Part shown: positions 40,905-49,637 of the stretch, piece after piece | How the letters are laid out: every line of letters starts with the position of its first letter | Numbering within the stretch: the stretch's first letter is position 1 | DNA from: Halapricum hydrolyticum | GTDB lineage: Archaea > Halobacteriota > Halobacteria > Halobacteriales > Haloarculaceae | Assembly (NCBI GenBank): GCA_025517565.1 | Contig: JAOPKD010000001.1 | Coordinates: 124,001-188,000, forward strand | Direction: 5' to 3' | Length of the DNA stretch: 64,000 nucleotides | Made by a program: the position numbers and the translations under genes | Notes under the pieces: generated by a model | Database searches by the model: none | Seen by the model: the letters and a program-made list of their open reading frames with translations, nothing else | What the model was told of the DNA's origin: nothing

Positions 40905-41716
40905 GTGGCTACACCGGACGGCTACGGCGGGACAGCGGGCACTCGACGCTGCTCGTCCCGATACTGCTCGGTGGAGTGCTGATCGCGTACTTCGGCGTCC
41001 CGTTCGTGACGTTTCTCCTGCGAACGGGTCACGCCGACGTGCTCGCGGGATTGGCCGAACCGGGTGCACAGGCGGCGATCCGCCATTCGCTGCTGACGGC
41101 GACGATTGCGACAGTAGTGGCGACCGGGCTTGGCGTCCCGCTGGCGTACGTGCTGGCCCGTCGATCGTTCGCGGGCAAGCGTCTGCTTGAGGGGCTGGTC
41201 GTGTTGCCGCTGGTCTTGCCGCCGGTCGTGGCCGGGGCGATGATCCTGACGGCAGTCGGGCGGTTCACGCCGCTGGGATCGACACTCGCTGCTGTCGGCG
41301 TCTCACCGACGCAGAGCCTGTTCGGGGTCGTCCTCGCACAGACGTTCGTCGCCGCGCCGTTCGTCGTCGTGACGGCCCGGGCCGGCTTCGCGGCCGTCGA
41401 CGAGCGCCTGGAGCGGGCGTCTCGGTCGCTGGGGTATACGCCGCTCGAGACGTTTCGCTACGTCGCGCTGCCGCTGGCGCGCGGAGCCGTGCTCGCGGGT
41501 GTGACGCTGACGTTCGCCCGGGCAATGGGCGAGTTCGGCGCGACGTACATGGTCGCCTCGAACCCCCGGACAATGCCGACGTACCTCTGGGTCGAGTTCA
41601 TCAAGGGCGGCCTCGATTCGACCGTTCCGGTAGCGCTTGCGCTGCTCGCGGTCACGCTGCTGGTTCTGGGTGTCGTGCAGTGGTTCGGCCGGGTTCCGGC
41701 GGTGATCGACCGATGA
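40901..41716 (+). CDS. Molybdate/tungstate ABC transporter, permease
   Basis: A 271-residue permease with six TM segments and the EAA-type loop (ERASRSLGYTPLETFRYVAL) that docks the ATPase. Start ATG overlaps the binding-protein stop (ATGA). FARAMGEFGATYMVASN and RTMPTYLWVEFIKGG are hallmarks of the ModB/WtpB/CysT family. A longer frame opening at 39950 is only an antiframe extension and is not used. Confidence 0.9.
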   Translation: MSGYTGRLRRDSGHSTLLVPILLGGVLIAYFGVPFVTFLLRTGHADVLAGLAEPGAQAAIRHSLLTATIATVVATGLGVPLAYVLARRSFAGKRLLEGLVVLPLVLPPVVAGAMILTAVGRFTPLGSTLAAVGVSPTQSLFGVVLAQTFVAAPFVVVTARAGFAAVDERLERASRSLGYTPLETFRYVALPLARGAVLAGVTLTFARAMGEFGATYMVASNPRTMPTYLWVEFIKGGLDSTVPVALALLAVTLLVLGVVQWFGRVPAVIDR

Positions 41717-42753
41717 CGCTTGAAGTGGACGGCCTGACCCACAGATACGGGAACGAACCTGCACTCGAGGATGTCTCCTTCGAGATCGACGCCGGCGAGG
41801 TCGTCGGACTGCTCGGTCCGAGCGGCTGTGGCAAGACGACGACCGTCCAGGCGATCGCCGGACACGTCAGCCCGACCGAAGGACAGGTCCGCCTGCGCGG
41901 CCGGAACGTCACCACGGATCCACCGGAGACGCGGGACGTCGGCGTCGTCTTCCAGGAGTCGACGCTGTTTCCCCACATGACGGTCGGAGAGAACGTCGCG
42001 TACGGCCTCCGGCCGGCCGGATACGGCCCCGACGAGCGGGCGGCGATCGTCGACCGCTATCTCGAACTCGTCTCGCTGTCGGACCAGCGCGAGGCGATGC
42101 CGGCGGCGCTGTCCGGCGGACAGAAGCGGCGCGCGGAACTCGCGCGGGCGCTGGCCCCACAGCCGGAGGTCCTGTTGCTCGACGAGCCGCTGTCAGCGCT
42201 CGATCGGGGACTTCGCGACCGGCTGCGCGAGGAGATCGCACGGATCCAGCGCGAGACGGGCGTCACGACGCTGTACGTCACCCACGATCAGGAAACGGCG
42301 ATGGCACTTGCCGATCGGCTCGTCGTCATGAACGACGGACAGGTCGCTGGCGTCGGACGGCCGCGAGAGTTATACGAGTCGCCGCCGACGCCGTTCGTGG
42401 CCTCGTTCCTCGGCCGATCGAGTCAGGTACCGGTCACGCCACCCGGCGATCCCGGGCTCACGTTGGCGGCGCGCGCGCTGGCCGGCGACGGCGGCGACCG
42501 TCCCGAGACAGACGTCACGTGCCTCGTCCGACCGGACGACGTCACGCTCGACGAGAACGGCGGGGCCGGCGAAGCGCACGCGCTGTCCGGCGACGTCGCC
42601 CGGGCTGTCGACATGGGAACTCACTACGAGGTGCGGGTCGAGCTGGACGCCGGGGGTGAACTGGCGGTCGAAACCCGCGCGGAACCGCCACAGGCGGGCG
42701 AGCGTGTCGTTGCTCGCGTCGATCGAGACGACTTGCTGCTGTTCGGAAACTGA
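41713..42753 (+). CDS. Molybdate/tungstate ABC transporter, ATP-binding subunit
   Basis: A 346-residue ABC ATPase. Walker A is LGPSGCGKTTTVQAIAG, Q-loop VVFQESTLFPHMTV, signature LSGGQKRRAELARAL, Walker B VLLLDEPLSALD and H-loop YVTHDQETAMALAD. The C-terminal 100 residues form a TOBE regulatory domain (DDVTLDENGG, then GDVARAVDMGTHYEVRVELD). Start overlaps the permease stop (ATGA). Powers uptake of the oxyanion. Confidence 0.92.
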   Translation: MTLEVDGLTHRYGNEPALEDVSFEIDAGEVVGLLGPSGCGKTTTVQAIAGHVSPTEGQVRLRGRNVTTDPPETRDVGVVFQESTLFPHMTVGENVAYGLRPAGYGPDERAAIVDRYLELVSLSDQREAMPAALSGGQKRRAELARALAPQPEVLLLDEPLSALDRGLRDRLREEIARIQRETGVTTLYVTHDQETAMALADRLVVMNDGQVAGVGRPRELYESPPTPFVASFLGRSSQVPVTPPGDPGLTLAARALAGDGGDRPETDVTCLVRPDDVTLDENGGAGEAHALSGDVARAVDMGTHYEVRVELDAGGELAVETRAEPPQAGERVVARVDRDDLLLFGN

Positions 42754-42796
42754 TCGTCTGAACCGGCGATCCCGTCAGTCAGAAGTTGTCCGACAG

Positions 42797-44497
42797 TCAA
42801 TCGTCCGAACCGGCGACCTGCTGATTTGCGCCCGCCCGGCGAACGGCGTCCGTTTCGACCGTGAAGACCGCAAGCCGCTCGTCGAGCCCTGCCGCGTCGG
42901 TCGACAGCGCTTCGACGGCGTCGGTGACGGTCGCGATGGTCGCCGTCTGTTGCTGGGCGGCGGCCGCAGCGTCTTCGGCTTCGGCGGCCGTCTGCTCGCT
43001 GATAGAGGCGACCTCGTCGACGAGGTCAACGACCTCCGTCGCGGTCTCGGCCTGGTCGTCCGTCGCTGCACTGATCTCCTGGAGGCCACCGTCGATCTCC
43101 TCGACGAGCGAGACGATGTCCTCGAAGTCCCCGAGCGCTCCCTCGGCGGATCCGACGGTCTCGCCGACCTGGTCGGTCATCGCCTTGACGTCGTCGACGG
43201 TCGACTCCGAGGTCGCCTGAACGGCCTCGATGCGATCGGAGATGTCACCCGCCGCGTCGGCGGTCTCCTCGGCGAGGCTCTTGATCTCTTCGGCAACGAC
43301 GCCGAATCCCTCGCCGGCTTCCCCGGCGCGGGCCGCCTCGATCGAGGCGTTGAGCGCGAGCATGTTCGTCTCGGCGGCGATCTCGTCGATGAACGAGACG
43401 ATCTCGTCGATCTCGCGGACCTCCTCGGCCAGCTGCTCGACAGCGCCCGCCGTCTCGTCGATCCGGGCTTCCAGCGTGCGTAGCTCTTCGATCGCCTCGC
43501 TGACAGCAGCCTGTCCGGACTGGCCACGTTGGGCGGCTGCACTGGCCGTCTCGGCGACCTCGTCGGCGGAGGCAGCGATCTCCTCGACGGTCGCCGAGAG
43601 GTCGTTCATCGCCTCCGAGACCGTTCGGAGCTGTTCGGTCTGGTCGGCTGCTCCCTCGCTTATCTCCTGGATGGAGCGAGCCACCTCGTCACTCGCGTCG
43701 CTGATCTCCCGAACGCTCGCGTCGACCTCGTCGCTCGCGTCGTCGACGCTGCTCGCGAACGTGACGACTTCCGCAAGCGTTTTCGAAAGCGTCGTGACGA
43801 GCGCATTGTAGTTCTCGATCACGTCCCTGTAGGCGTCCTCTTCTAGCGACACGTCGTCCTCGTCGATCGTGGCGGTCAGGTCGCCATCACGCGCACGCTC
43901 CGCGGCCTCGCCGAACGCGGCGACGAGTTCATCGAGCCGATCGGACCGTCGTTCGAGTCGGTCGGTCATCTCCTGCAGGTCCCGGGTGTACTCGGTGAGA
44001 CTCTCGTTCATCTCCTGTAGCGACGCGCCGAAGTCCCCGGGTACGTCCCGGTCGAGGATCTCGGCGTCGAACTCCTGGCGGGCCAGCGCGTCAGCCTGGT
44101 CCGCGACGACGCTCAGATACGCCTGCATCTCCGCGAACTCGTCGGTGAGATCGCCGAGTTCGTCGTCCTGATCGATGCGATCGACGTCCGTCGAGAAATC
44201 GCCCCCTGCGATCGCGTTCGCGTGTTCTTCGAGGCGTTCGATCGGCTCGATCATGTCCCAGCGCGTGATGATGACGGTGTTGATGAACGCCACGACAGCG
44301 ACACCCAGGAAGACGACCGCCAGCCCGATCTGGACCAGACCACTGAAAAACAGCGAGATGAGAACCAGCATTACCGAAATCGAAAACTGGATTACGACAG
44401 CGGCCAGCACCTTTCGCTCGACCGACTGCGTGACGCCGATCTGGTCCATCACCCACCAGAGTGTATCTGTATACAGGTCGACGAGAGACGTTTTCAT
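42797..44497 (-). CDS. Methyl-accepting chemotaxis transducer without an extracellular sensor domain
   Basis: A 566-residue transducer. Two adjacent TM helices (about 33-75: VVIQFSISVMLVLISLFF, then IGLAVVFLGVAVVAFINTVI) are followed by HAMP (IEPIERLEEHANAIAGGDFS) and a second HAMP-like linker, then a long coiled-coil signalling domain with the CheA/CheW tip (SFIDEIAAETNMLALNASIE, then ARAGEAGEGFGVVAEEIKSL). No ligand domain lies between the TM helices, as in HtrI-type or internal-signal transducers. I start at 44497, which removes a 16-residue non-homologous extension. No rhodopsin gene is adjacent. Confidence 0.88.
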   Translation of the reverse strand: MKTSLVDLYTDTLWWVMDQIGVTQSVERKVLAAVVIQFSISVMLVLISLFFSGLVQIGLAVVFLGVAVVAFINTVIITRWDMIEPIERLEEHANAIAGGDFSTDVDRIDQDDELGDLTDEFAEMQAYLSVVADQADALARQEFDAEILDRDVPGDFGASLQEMNESLTEYTRDLQEMTDRLERRSDRLDELVAAFGEAAERARDGDLTATIDEDDVSLEEDAYRDVIENYNALVTTLSKTLAEVVTFASSVDDASDEVDASVREISDASDEVARSIQEISEGAADQTEQLRTVSEAMNDLSATVEEIAASADEVAETASAAAQRGQSGQAAVSEAIEELRTLEARIDETAGAVEQLAEEVREIDEIVSFIDEIAAETNMLALNASIEAARAGEAGEGFGVVAEEIKSLAEETADAAGDISDRIEAVQATSESTVDDVKAMTDQVGETVGSAEGALGDFEDIVSLVEEIDGGLQEISAATDDQAETATEVVDLVDEVASISEQTAAEAEDAAAAAQQQTATIATVTDAVEALSTDAAGLDERLAVFTVETDAVRRAGANQQVAGSDD

Positions 44498-44673
44498 AGC
44501 CGAATCTGTCGTGGATTTTGAATATAGATATCGGCCCGTTTTCAAAAGTTGAAAATCAGGACGCTGTCAGTGTGCCTGATCTACCCCATCGACCGGGATA
44601 GATATTATTATCCTTATTTGAATTTAATAGTCCCTTTCTCCTTGTAGGACACCCTCTTATTTCCTCGGTCGCC
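44498..44673. promoter_or_regulatory. Divergent promoter region between transducer and gltB
   Basis: AT-rich stretches lie near 44516-44530 (TTTTGAATATAGATATCG, for the leftward transducer gene) and near 44601-44630 (GATATTATTATCCTTATTTG, for gltB). Both are plausible TATA/BRE elements at 25-60 bases from the start codons. No gene otherwise. Confidence 0.45.
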
Positions 44674-47600
44674 ATGGAATACCACATGACTCAAAATGGC
44701 ACACTCGGCGCGCAGGGCGAGCACTGCTGTGCGCCGCAAGCCGACGCACGCTCTAACTGTGGTGTCGGCGTCGTCATGGACCTCGACGACGGCGGCGGCT
44801 CGTGGGTCGTTCAGGACGCCCTCGAGTTGCTCGTGAATCTCGAGCACCGCGGGACGACCGGCGCAGAGGAAAACACTGGTGACGGGGCAGGGATCAAACT
44901 CCAGGTCCCGCACGAATTCTTCGCCGATGAAGTCGATGTGACGTTGCCCGAGCCGGGCGCGTATGCGGTCGGGACGTTCTTCTTTCCGCAAGCGGACGAG
45001 AAGAGAGAACAGCTCAAGGCCGTCGTCGAACAGCAACTCGCCGGCGAGGGACTCGACGTGCTCGCTTGGCGGCCAGTCCCGACGGACAACGACGGACTCG
45101 GTGCGACGGCACTGGAGAGCGAGCCGGACGTCTGGCAGGTGTTCGTCGAATCGTCGGCGGGACTGACTGATGAGGCGTTCGGCCGACAACTGTACGTCGG
45201 CCGTCGCGTGCTAGAATCCCACGTCGAGCAATCCGACCGTCCGGGTAGCGACCGCTTTTACGTCGTCTCGCTCGATCACAAGACCGTCGACTACAAGGGC
45301 CTGCTGAAAGCCGGGCAGCTGTCTGACTACTATCCCGACCTCACCGACGAACGCGTCGCGTCGACGTTCGCGATGGTTCACGCCCGGTTCTCGACGAACA
45401 CGCTCGGCGCCTGGCATCTCGCGCATCCATACCGCCGGATCGTCCACAACGGCGAGTTCAACACCATCCAGGGGAATATCAACTGGATGCGTGCCCGCGA
45501 GACCGATCTCGCGACCGACGCATTCGACGACGTGACGCCCGATGGGGCATCGGCCATCGAGAAGATCACGCCGGTCATCGACGACCCGGAGCAGTCCGAC
45601 ACTGCGAGCGTCGACAACGCCCTGGAGCTGTTGCTGGAGGCGGGCCGGGACCTCCCACACGCCCTCCGGATGTTGATCCCGGAAGCCTGGCGTCACGAGG
45701 ACAACGACCTCTCCCGGGAGCGTCGCGAGTTCTACGATTACCACGCGTCGCTGGTCGAACCCTGGGACGGCCCCGCGCTCGTGGCCGCGACCGACGGTGA
45801 ACGGATCGGGGCCGTGCTGGATCGCAACGGACTCCGACCTGCCCGATACGACGTGCTCGAAGACGACACGCTGGTGATGGCCAGCGAGGCGGGCGCGCTC
45901 GACTACGAACCCGAGGAGATCCGCGAGCGCGGCCGCCTCCAGCCCGGACAGTGTTTCCTGGCCGATCCCGAAGAGGGACGGGTCATTCCCGACGAGGAGG
46001 TCTTCGAGGACCTCGTCGACGACAGATACGGCGAGTGGGTCGAAGACGAACAGATCCGGCTGTCCGAGATCTCCGAAGAGGAGTACGACACGTACCACGA
46101 GATCGACGGACTCCGCAGCCACCAGGCGCTGTTCGGCTACACCTACGACGAGGTCGACCATCTGATCGAACCGATGGCCGAGACCGGCAAGGATCCCGTC
46201 GGCTCGATGGGCGACGACACGCCGTTGTCGGTGCTCGCCCAGCACAACCGACCGCTCGCCAGCTACTTCAAGCAGCTGTTCGCACAGGTGACGAACCCGC
46301 CGCTGGATTACATCCGCGAGGAGATCGTCACGTCGCTGGAGACCCGTATCGGCAACCAGCGCAACCTGCTGGCGGAGACGCCGGCGCACGCCCGCCAGCT
46401 GATCGCGGAGTCGCCGATCCTCACCGACGCCGAGACGGCCGCGATCAAATCGCTCGACGCCAACGGGCTGTCGACGCAGGTGCTCGACGCCACGTTCGAC
46501 CCCGATAGCGATCTCGAAACGGCGGTCGAAGACCTCCGGGACACTGCGACCGAAGCGGCACGGAACGGAACGGACGTGCTCGTGCTCTCGGACACGGCCG
46601 CCGGGGCCGACCGAATCCCGATCCCGAGTCTGCTCGCGGTCGGTGGCGTCCACCACCACCTCGTGCGCAACGGCCTCCGCAACCGGGTCGGACTGGTCGT
46701 CGAGTCGGCCGATCCCCGGACGGTCCACCAGCACGCGACGCTCGTGGGCTACGGTGCGGACGCGATCAACCCCTACCTGGCCTACCAGACGATCGAAGAC
46801 CTGGTCGCGGGGCCGGAGGGAGCCGACCGACGGGAAGCGATCGAGGCGTACGTCACGGCCCTGGAAGACGGGTTACTGAAGACGATGGCCAAGATGGGCA
46901 TCTCGACGCTCGAGAGTTACCAGGGCGCACAGATCTTCGAGGCCGTCGGGCTGGCCTCGGATTTCGTCGAGGAATACTTCGAGGGGACGACGACCCGCAC
47001 CGAAGGGATCGGGATCGACGAACTGGACGGCGACCTTCGCGACCGGTTCGCGGTCGCGTTCGAAGACGAGGCAGACATGGAGCGTCAGGGCGAGTTCGAG
47101 TTCCGCTCCGGCGGGATCCACCACCAGTGGAACCCCGAGACGACGGGCACGCTCCAGCAGGCCGTCCGGACGGGCGACTACGAAACCTATCAGGAGTTCG
47201 CTGCCGCAATCAACGAGCAGGACGAGACACTCCAGACCTTGCGCGGGTTGCTGGAGTTCGACACCGACGCCCGCGAGTCGATCCCGATCGAGGCGGTCGA
47301 ACCGGTCGAAGACATCGTCGAGCGTTTCGAGACGGCGGCGATGTCGCTGGGCTCGCTCTCGCCCGAGGCTCACGAGAACCTCGCGAAGGCGATGAACCGC
47401 ATCGGCGCTAAATCCAACACCGGCGAGGGCGGTGAACCGCCGGAACGGTTCCACACCGAGACGGAATCGAAGACCAAGCAGGTCGCCTCCGGCAGGTTCG
47501 GCGTGACCTCGGCGTACCTCTCGGCGGCCGAGGAGCTCCAGATCAAGATGGCTCAGGGATCGAAACCCGGCGAAGGAGGGCACCTTCCCGGCAAGAAGGT

Positions 47601-49254
47601 CAACGAGATGATCGCCGAGGTCCGTCACGCGACGCCGGGTGTCGGGCTCATCTCGCCGCCGCCGCTGCACGACATCTACTCCATCGAGGACCTCAAGCAG
47701 CTGATCCACGACCTCAAGGCGAGCAACCCCGAGGCGGACGTCAACGTCAAGCTCGTCGCCGAGGACGGCATCGGGACGATCGCGGCCGGCGTCGCGAAGG
47801 CAAACGCCGACGTGGTTCACATCTCCGGCCGCTCGGGCGGCACTGGCGCGTCCCCGAAGACGTCGATCAAGAACGCTGGTCTCCCCTGGGAGCTCGGACT
47901 CGCGGAGGCCAATCGCATGCTCCGGGCGACGGGACTGCGATCGCGGATCAAGGTCACGACCGACGGCGGGCTCAAGACCGGCCGAGACGTGGCCGTGGCC
48001 GCGCTGCTCGGCGCGGAAGGATACGCCTTCGGCACCGCGCCGCTCGTCACGGAGGGCTGTGTGATGGCCCGCCAGTGTCACCAGAACACCTGTCCGGTCG
48101 GCGTGGCAACTCAGAAAGAAAAGCTCCGCGAGCGCTTCCCCGGCGAACCCGAGCACGTCATCAACTACATGACCTTCGTGGCTCAGGAGCTCCGGGAGAT
48201 CATGGCCGAACTCGGTTTCGCGGAACTGGACGAGATGATCGGCCGCGTCGAGTTGCTCTCCCAGCGCGACGACATCGACCACCCGAAAGCGCAGCTACTG
48301 GATCTCTCGGCGATCACTGAGCCACCGGCTGCGGGCGACGACCGGATCAAGACCCGCGAACAGCGCCACGACATCGACGAGCAGCTCGACTGGGAGTTGC
48401 TCGAACGGATGGGCGACGCAGTCGAGACGGGCGAACCGGTGGCACTCGACGACGCGGTCGACAACGTCGATCGGGCAGTCGGAGCGACGATCTCGAACCG
48501 CGTCTCCCGCGCCCACGGCCCGGACGGGCTGCCCGACGACACGATCCAGCTCGATTTCGACGGGACGGCCGGCCAGAGTTTCGGTGCGTTCCTCGCGAGC
48601 GGCGTGACGATGTCGCTGACCGGGACCGGCAACGATTACGTCGGCAAGGGGCTCTCGGGCGGGAAGCTGCTCGTCGACACGCCCGAGGGCGCGTCCTACG
48701 ACCCCGGCGAGAACGTCGTCGTCGGCAACGTTGCGCTGTACGGCGCGACTGGCGGCGAGATCTATATCAACGGGATGGCCGGCGAGCGTTTCGCCGTCCG
48801 CAACTCCGGAGCGAAAGGCGTCGTCGAGGGCGTCGGCGACCACGGCTGTGAGTACATGACCGGCGGTGCGATCGCCGTCCTCGGTGAGACGGGCAAGAAC
48901 TTCGCAGCAGGGATGTCCGGCGGTATCGCGTACGTCTACGATCCGGACGGGACAGTCGCCGAACGGACCAACACGGGGATGGTCACACTGTCCGACCAGC
49001 TCGACCCGTCCGACCGACGGTTGCTCCGGCGACTCATCGAGAATCACGCGGAGTACACCGACTCGACGCGCGCGAAGGAACTACTCGACGACTGGGAATC
49101 GGCCGTCGACTCGTTCGTTCGCGTGCTCCCCGACGCGTACGCCGATGCCATCGAACAGCGTCCGGCGGCCGATGTCCGGGCGGACCTTCCGGCGCCGGCA
49201 GTCGAGGCGACCGACCCCAGCCCGGGCGACTTCCCGGCCTCGAGTGACGACTGA
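44674..49254 (+). CDS. gltB: Glutamate synthase, large subunit
   Basis: A 1526-residue ferredoxin- or NAD(P)H-type glutamate synthase large chain, making two glutamates from glutamine and 2-oxoglutarate. The class-II amidase domain has its nucleophile cysteine in SNCGVGVVMDL after a roughly 30-residue propeptide. The central and FMN-binding domains follow (ANTGEGGEPPERF-like region near residue 910, GLISPPPLHDIYSIEDLKQL, HISGRSGGTGASP). The 3Fe-4S cysteines are in CVMARQCHQNTCPVGVATQ, and the C-terminal beta-helix domain (GKGLSGGKLLVDTP, MTGGAIAVLGETG) is complete. No small subunit gene is adjacent, as usual in haloarchaea. Either Met1 or Met5 may start. Confidence 0.95.
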   Translation: MEYHMTQNGTLGAQGEHCCAPQADARSNCGVGVVMDLDDGGGSWVVQDALELLVNLEHRGTTGAEENTGDGAGIKLQVPHEFFADEVDVTLPEPGAYAVGTFFFPQADEKREQLKAVVEQQLAGEGLDVLAWRPVPTDNDGLGATALESEPDVWQVFVESSAGLTDEAFGRQLYVGRRVLESHVEQSDRPGSDRFYVVSLDHKTVDYKGLLKAGQLSDYYPDLTDERVASTFAMVHARFSTNTLGAWHLAHPYRRIVHNGEFNTIQGNINWMRARETDLATDAFDDVTPDGASAIEKITPVIDDPEQSDTASVDNALELLLEAGRDLPHALRMLIPEAWRHEDNDLSRERREFYDYHASLVEPWDGPALVAATDGERIGAVLDRNGLRPARYDVLEDDTLVMASEAGALDYEPEEIRERGRLQPGQCFLADPEEGRVIPDEEVFEDLVDDRYGEWVEDEQIRLSEISEEEYDTYHEIDGLRSHQALFGYTYDEVDHLIEPMAETGKDPVGSMGDDTPLSVLAQHNRPLASYFKQLFAQVTNPPLDYIREEIVTSLETRIGNQRNLLAETPAHARQLIAESPILTDAETAAIKSLDANGLSTQVLDATFDPDSDLETAVEDLRDTATEAARNGTDVLVLSDTAAGADRIPIPSLLAVGGVHHHLVRNGLRNRVGLVVESADPRTVHQHATLVGYGADAINPYLAYQTIEDLVAGPEGADRREAIEAYVTALEDGLLKTMAKMGISTLESYQGAQIFEAVGLASDFVEEYFEGTTTRTEGIGIDELDGDLRDRFAVAFEDEADMERQGEFEFRSGGIHHQWNPETTGTLQQAVRTGDYETYQEFAAAINEQDETLQTLRGLLEFDTDARESIPIEAVEPVEDIVERFETAAMSLGSLSPEAHENLAKAMNRIGAKSNTGEGGEPPERFHTETESKTKQVASGRFGVTSAYLSAAEELQIKMAQGSKPGEGGHLPGKKVNEMIAEVRHATPGVGLISPPPLHDIYSIEDLKQLIHDLKASNPEADVNVKLVAEDGIGTIAAGVAKANADVVHISGRSGGTGASPKTSIKNAGLPWELGLAEANRMLRATGLRSRIKVTTDGGLKTGRDVAVAALLGAEGYAFGTAPLVTEGCVMARQCHQNTCPVGVATQKEKLRERFPGEPEHVINYMTFVAQELREIMAELGFAELDEMIGRVELLSQRDDIDHPKAQLLDLSAITEPPAAGDDRIKTREQRHDIDEQLDWELLERMGDAVETGEPVALDDAVDNVDRAVGATISNRVSRAHGPDGLPDDTIQLDFDGTAGQSFGAFLASGVTMSLTGTGNDYVGKGLSGGKLLVDTPEGASYDPGENVVVGNVALYGATGGEIYINGMAGERFAVRNSGAKGVVEGVGDHGCEYMTGGAIAVLGETGKNFAAGMSGGIAYVYDPDGTVAERTNTGMVTLSDQLDPSDRRLLRRLIENHAEYTDSTRAKELLDDWESAVDSFVRVLPDAYADAIEQRPAADVRADLPAPAVEATDPSPGDFPASSDD

Positions 49255-49637
49255 TCGTCGTCCCGCCACCGGTGTCGCCCGGTTCGCGCGACGTGAGCGA
49301 CGTTTTCTCCGGTAGCCCGTCCGGCCGCTTGCGCACTGCAGAGCGAAACGTTCACCATCAATGATTACAAAGAGGTGGCAAGCGACGGACCCCGCGACCG
49401 CGTCGGGACAGCGAACAGCCCTCGCTCTAGTGCCATATTTATCGTTTCGCCTGGATCCGTGATGAAGAAGAACATAATCTTTTTAGACGCACCGCCAGAC
49501 GTTGTGTGCGTACGTATGGATATCTCAGTGCGACTTCGGCGACGCGGTGCGAACACCACCGGGCAGTCAGGGGCCGAGTACGCGGGCGGTTTCCGCAGCG
49601 GCGCTGCGCTGGGATCGTCCATCGTGGTCAGTCAATC
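49255..49637. other. Intergenic region between gltB and the amylase gene
   Basis: 383 bases without a convincing gene. AT-rich stretches near 49434 (CATATTTATCG) and 49475-49490 (ACATAATCTTTTTAG) could be the amylase promoter, leaving a leader of more than 100 bases, or an alternative in-frame start at 49506 could extend the protein. The extension has no signal-peptide character, so I prefer the later start. Confidence 0.4.

Noticed and set aside
45211..48282. Long minus-strand frames (507 and 469 codons) inside gltB
   Set aside because: They lie opposite invariant glutamate synthase motifs and have no family features; antisense artefacts of codon bias.
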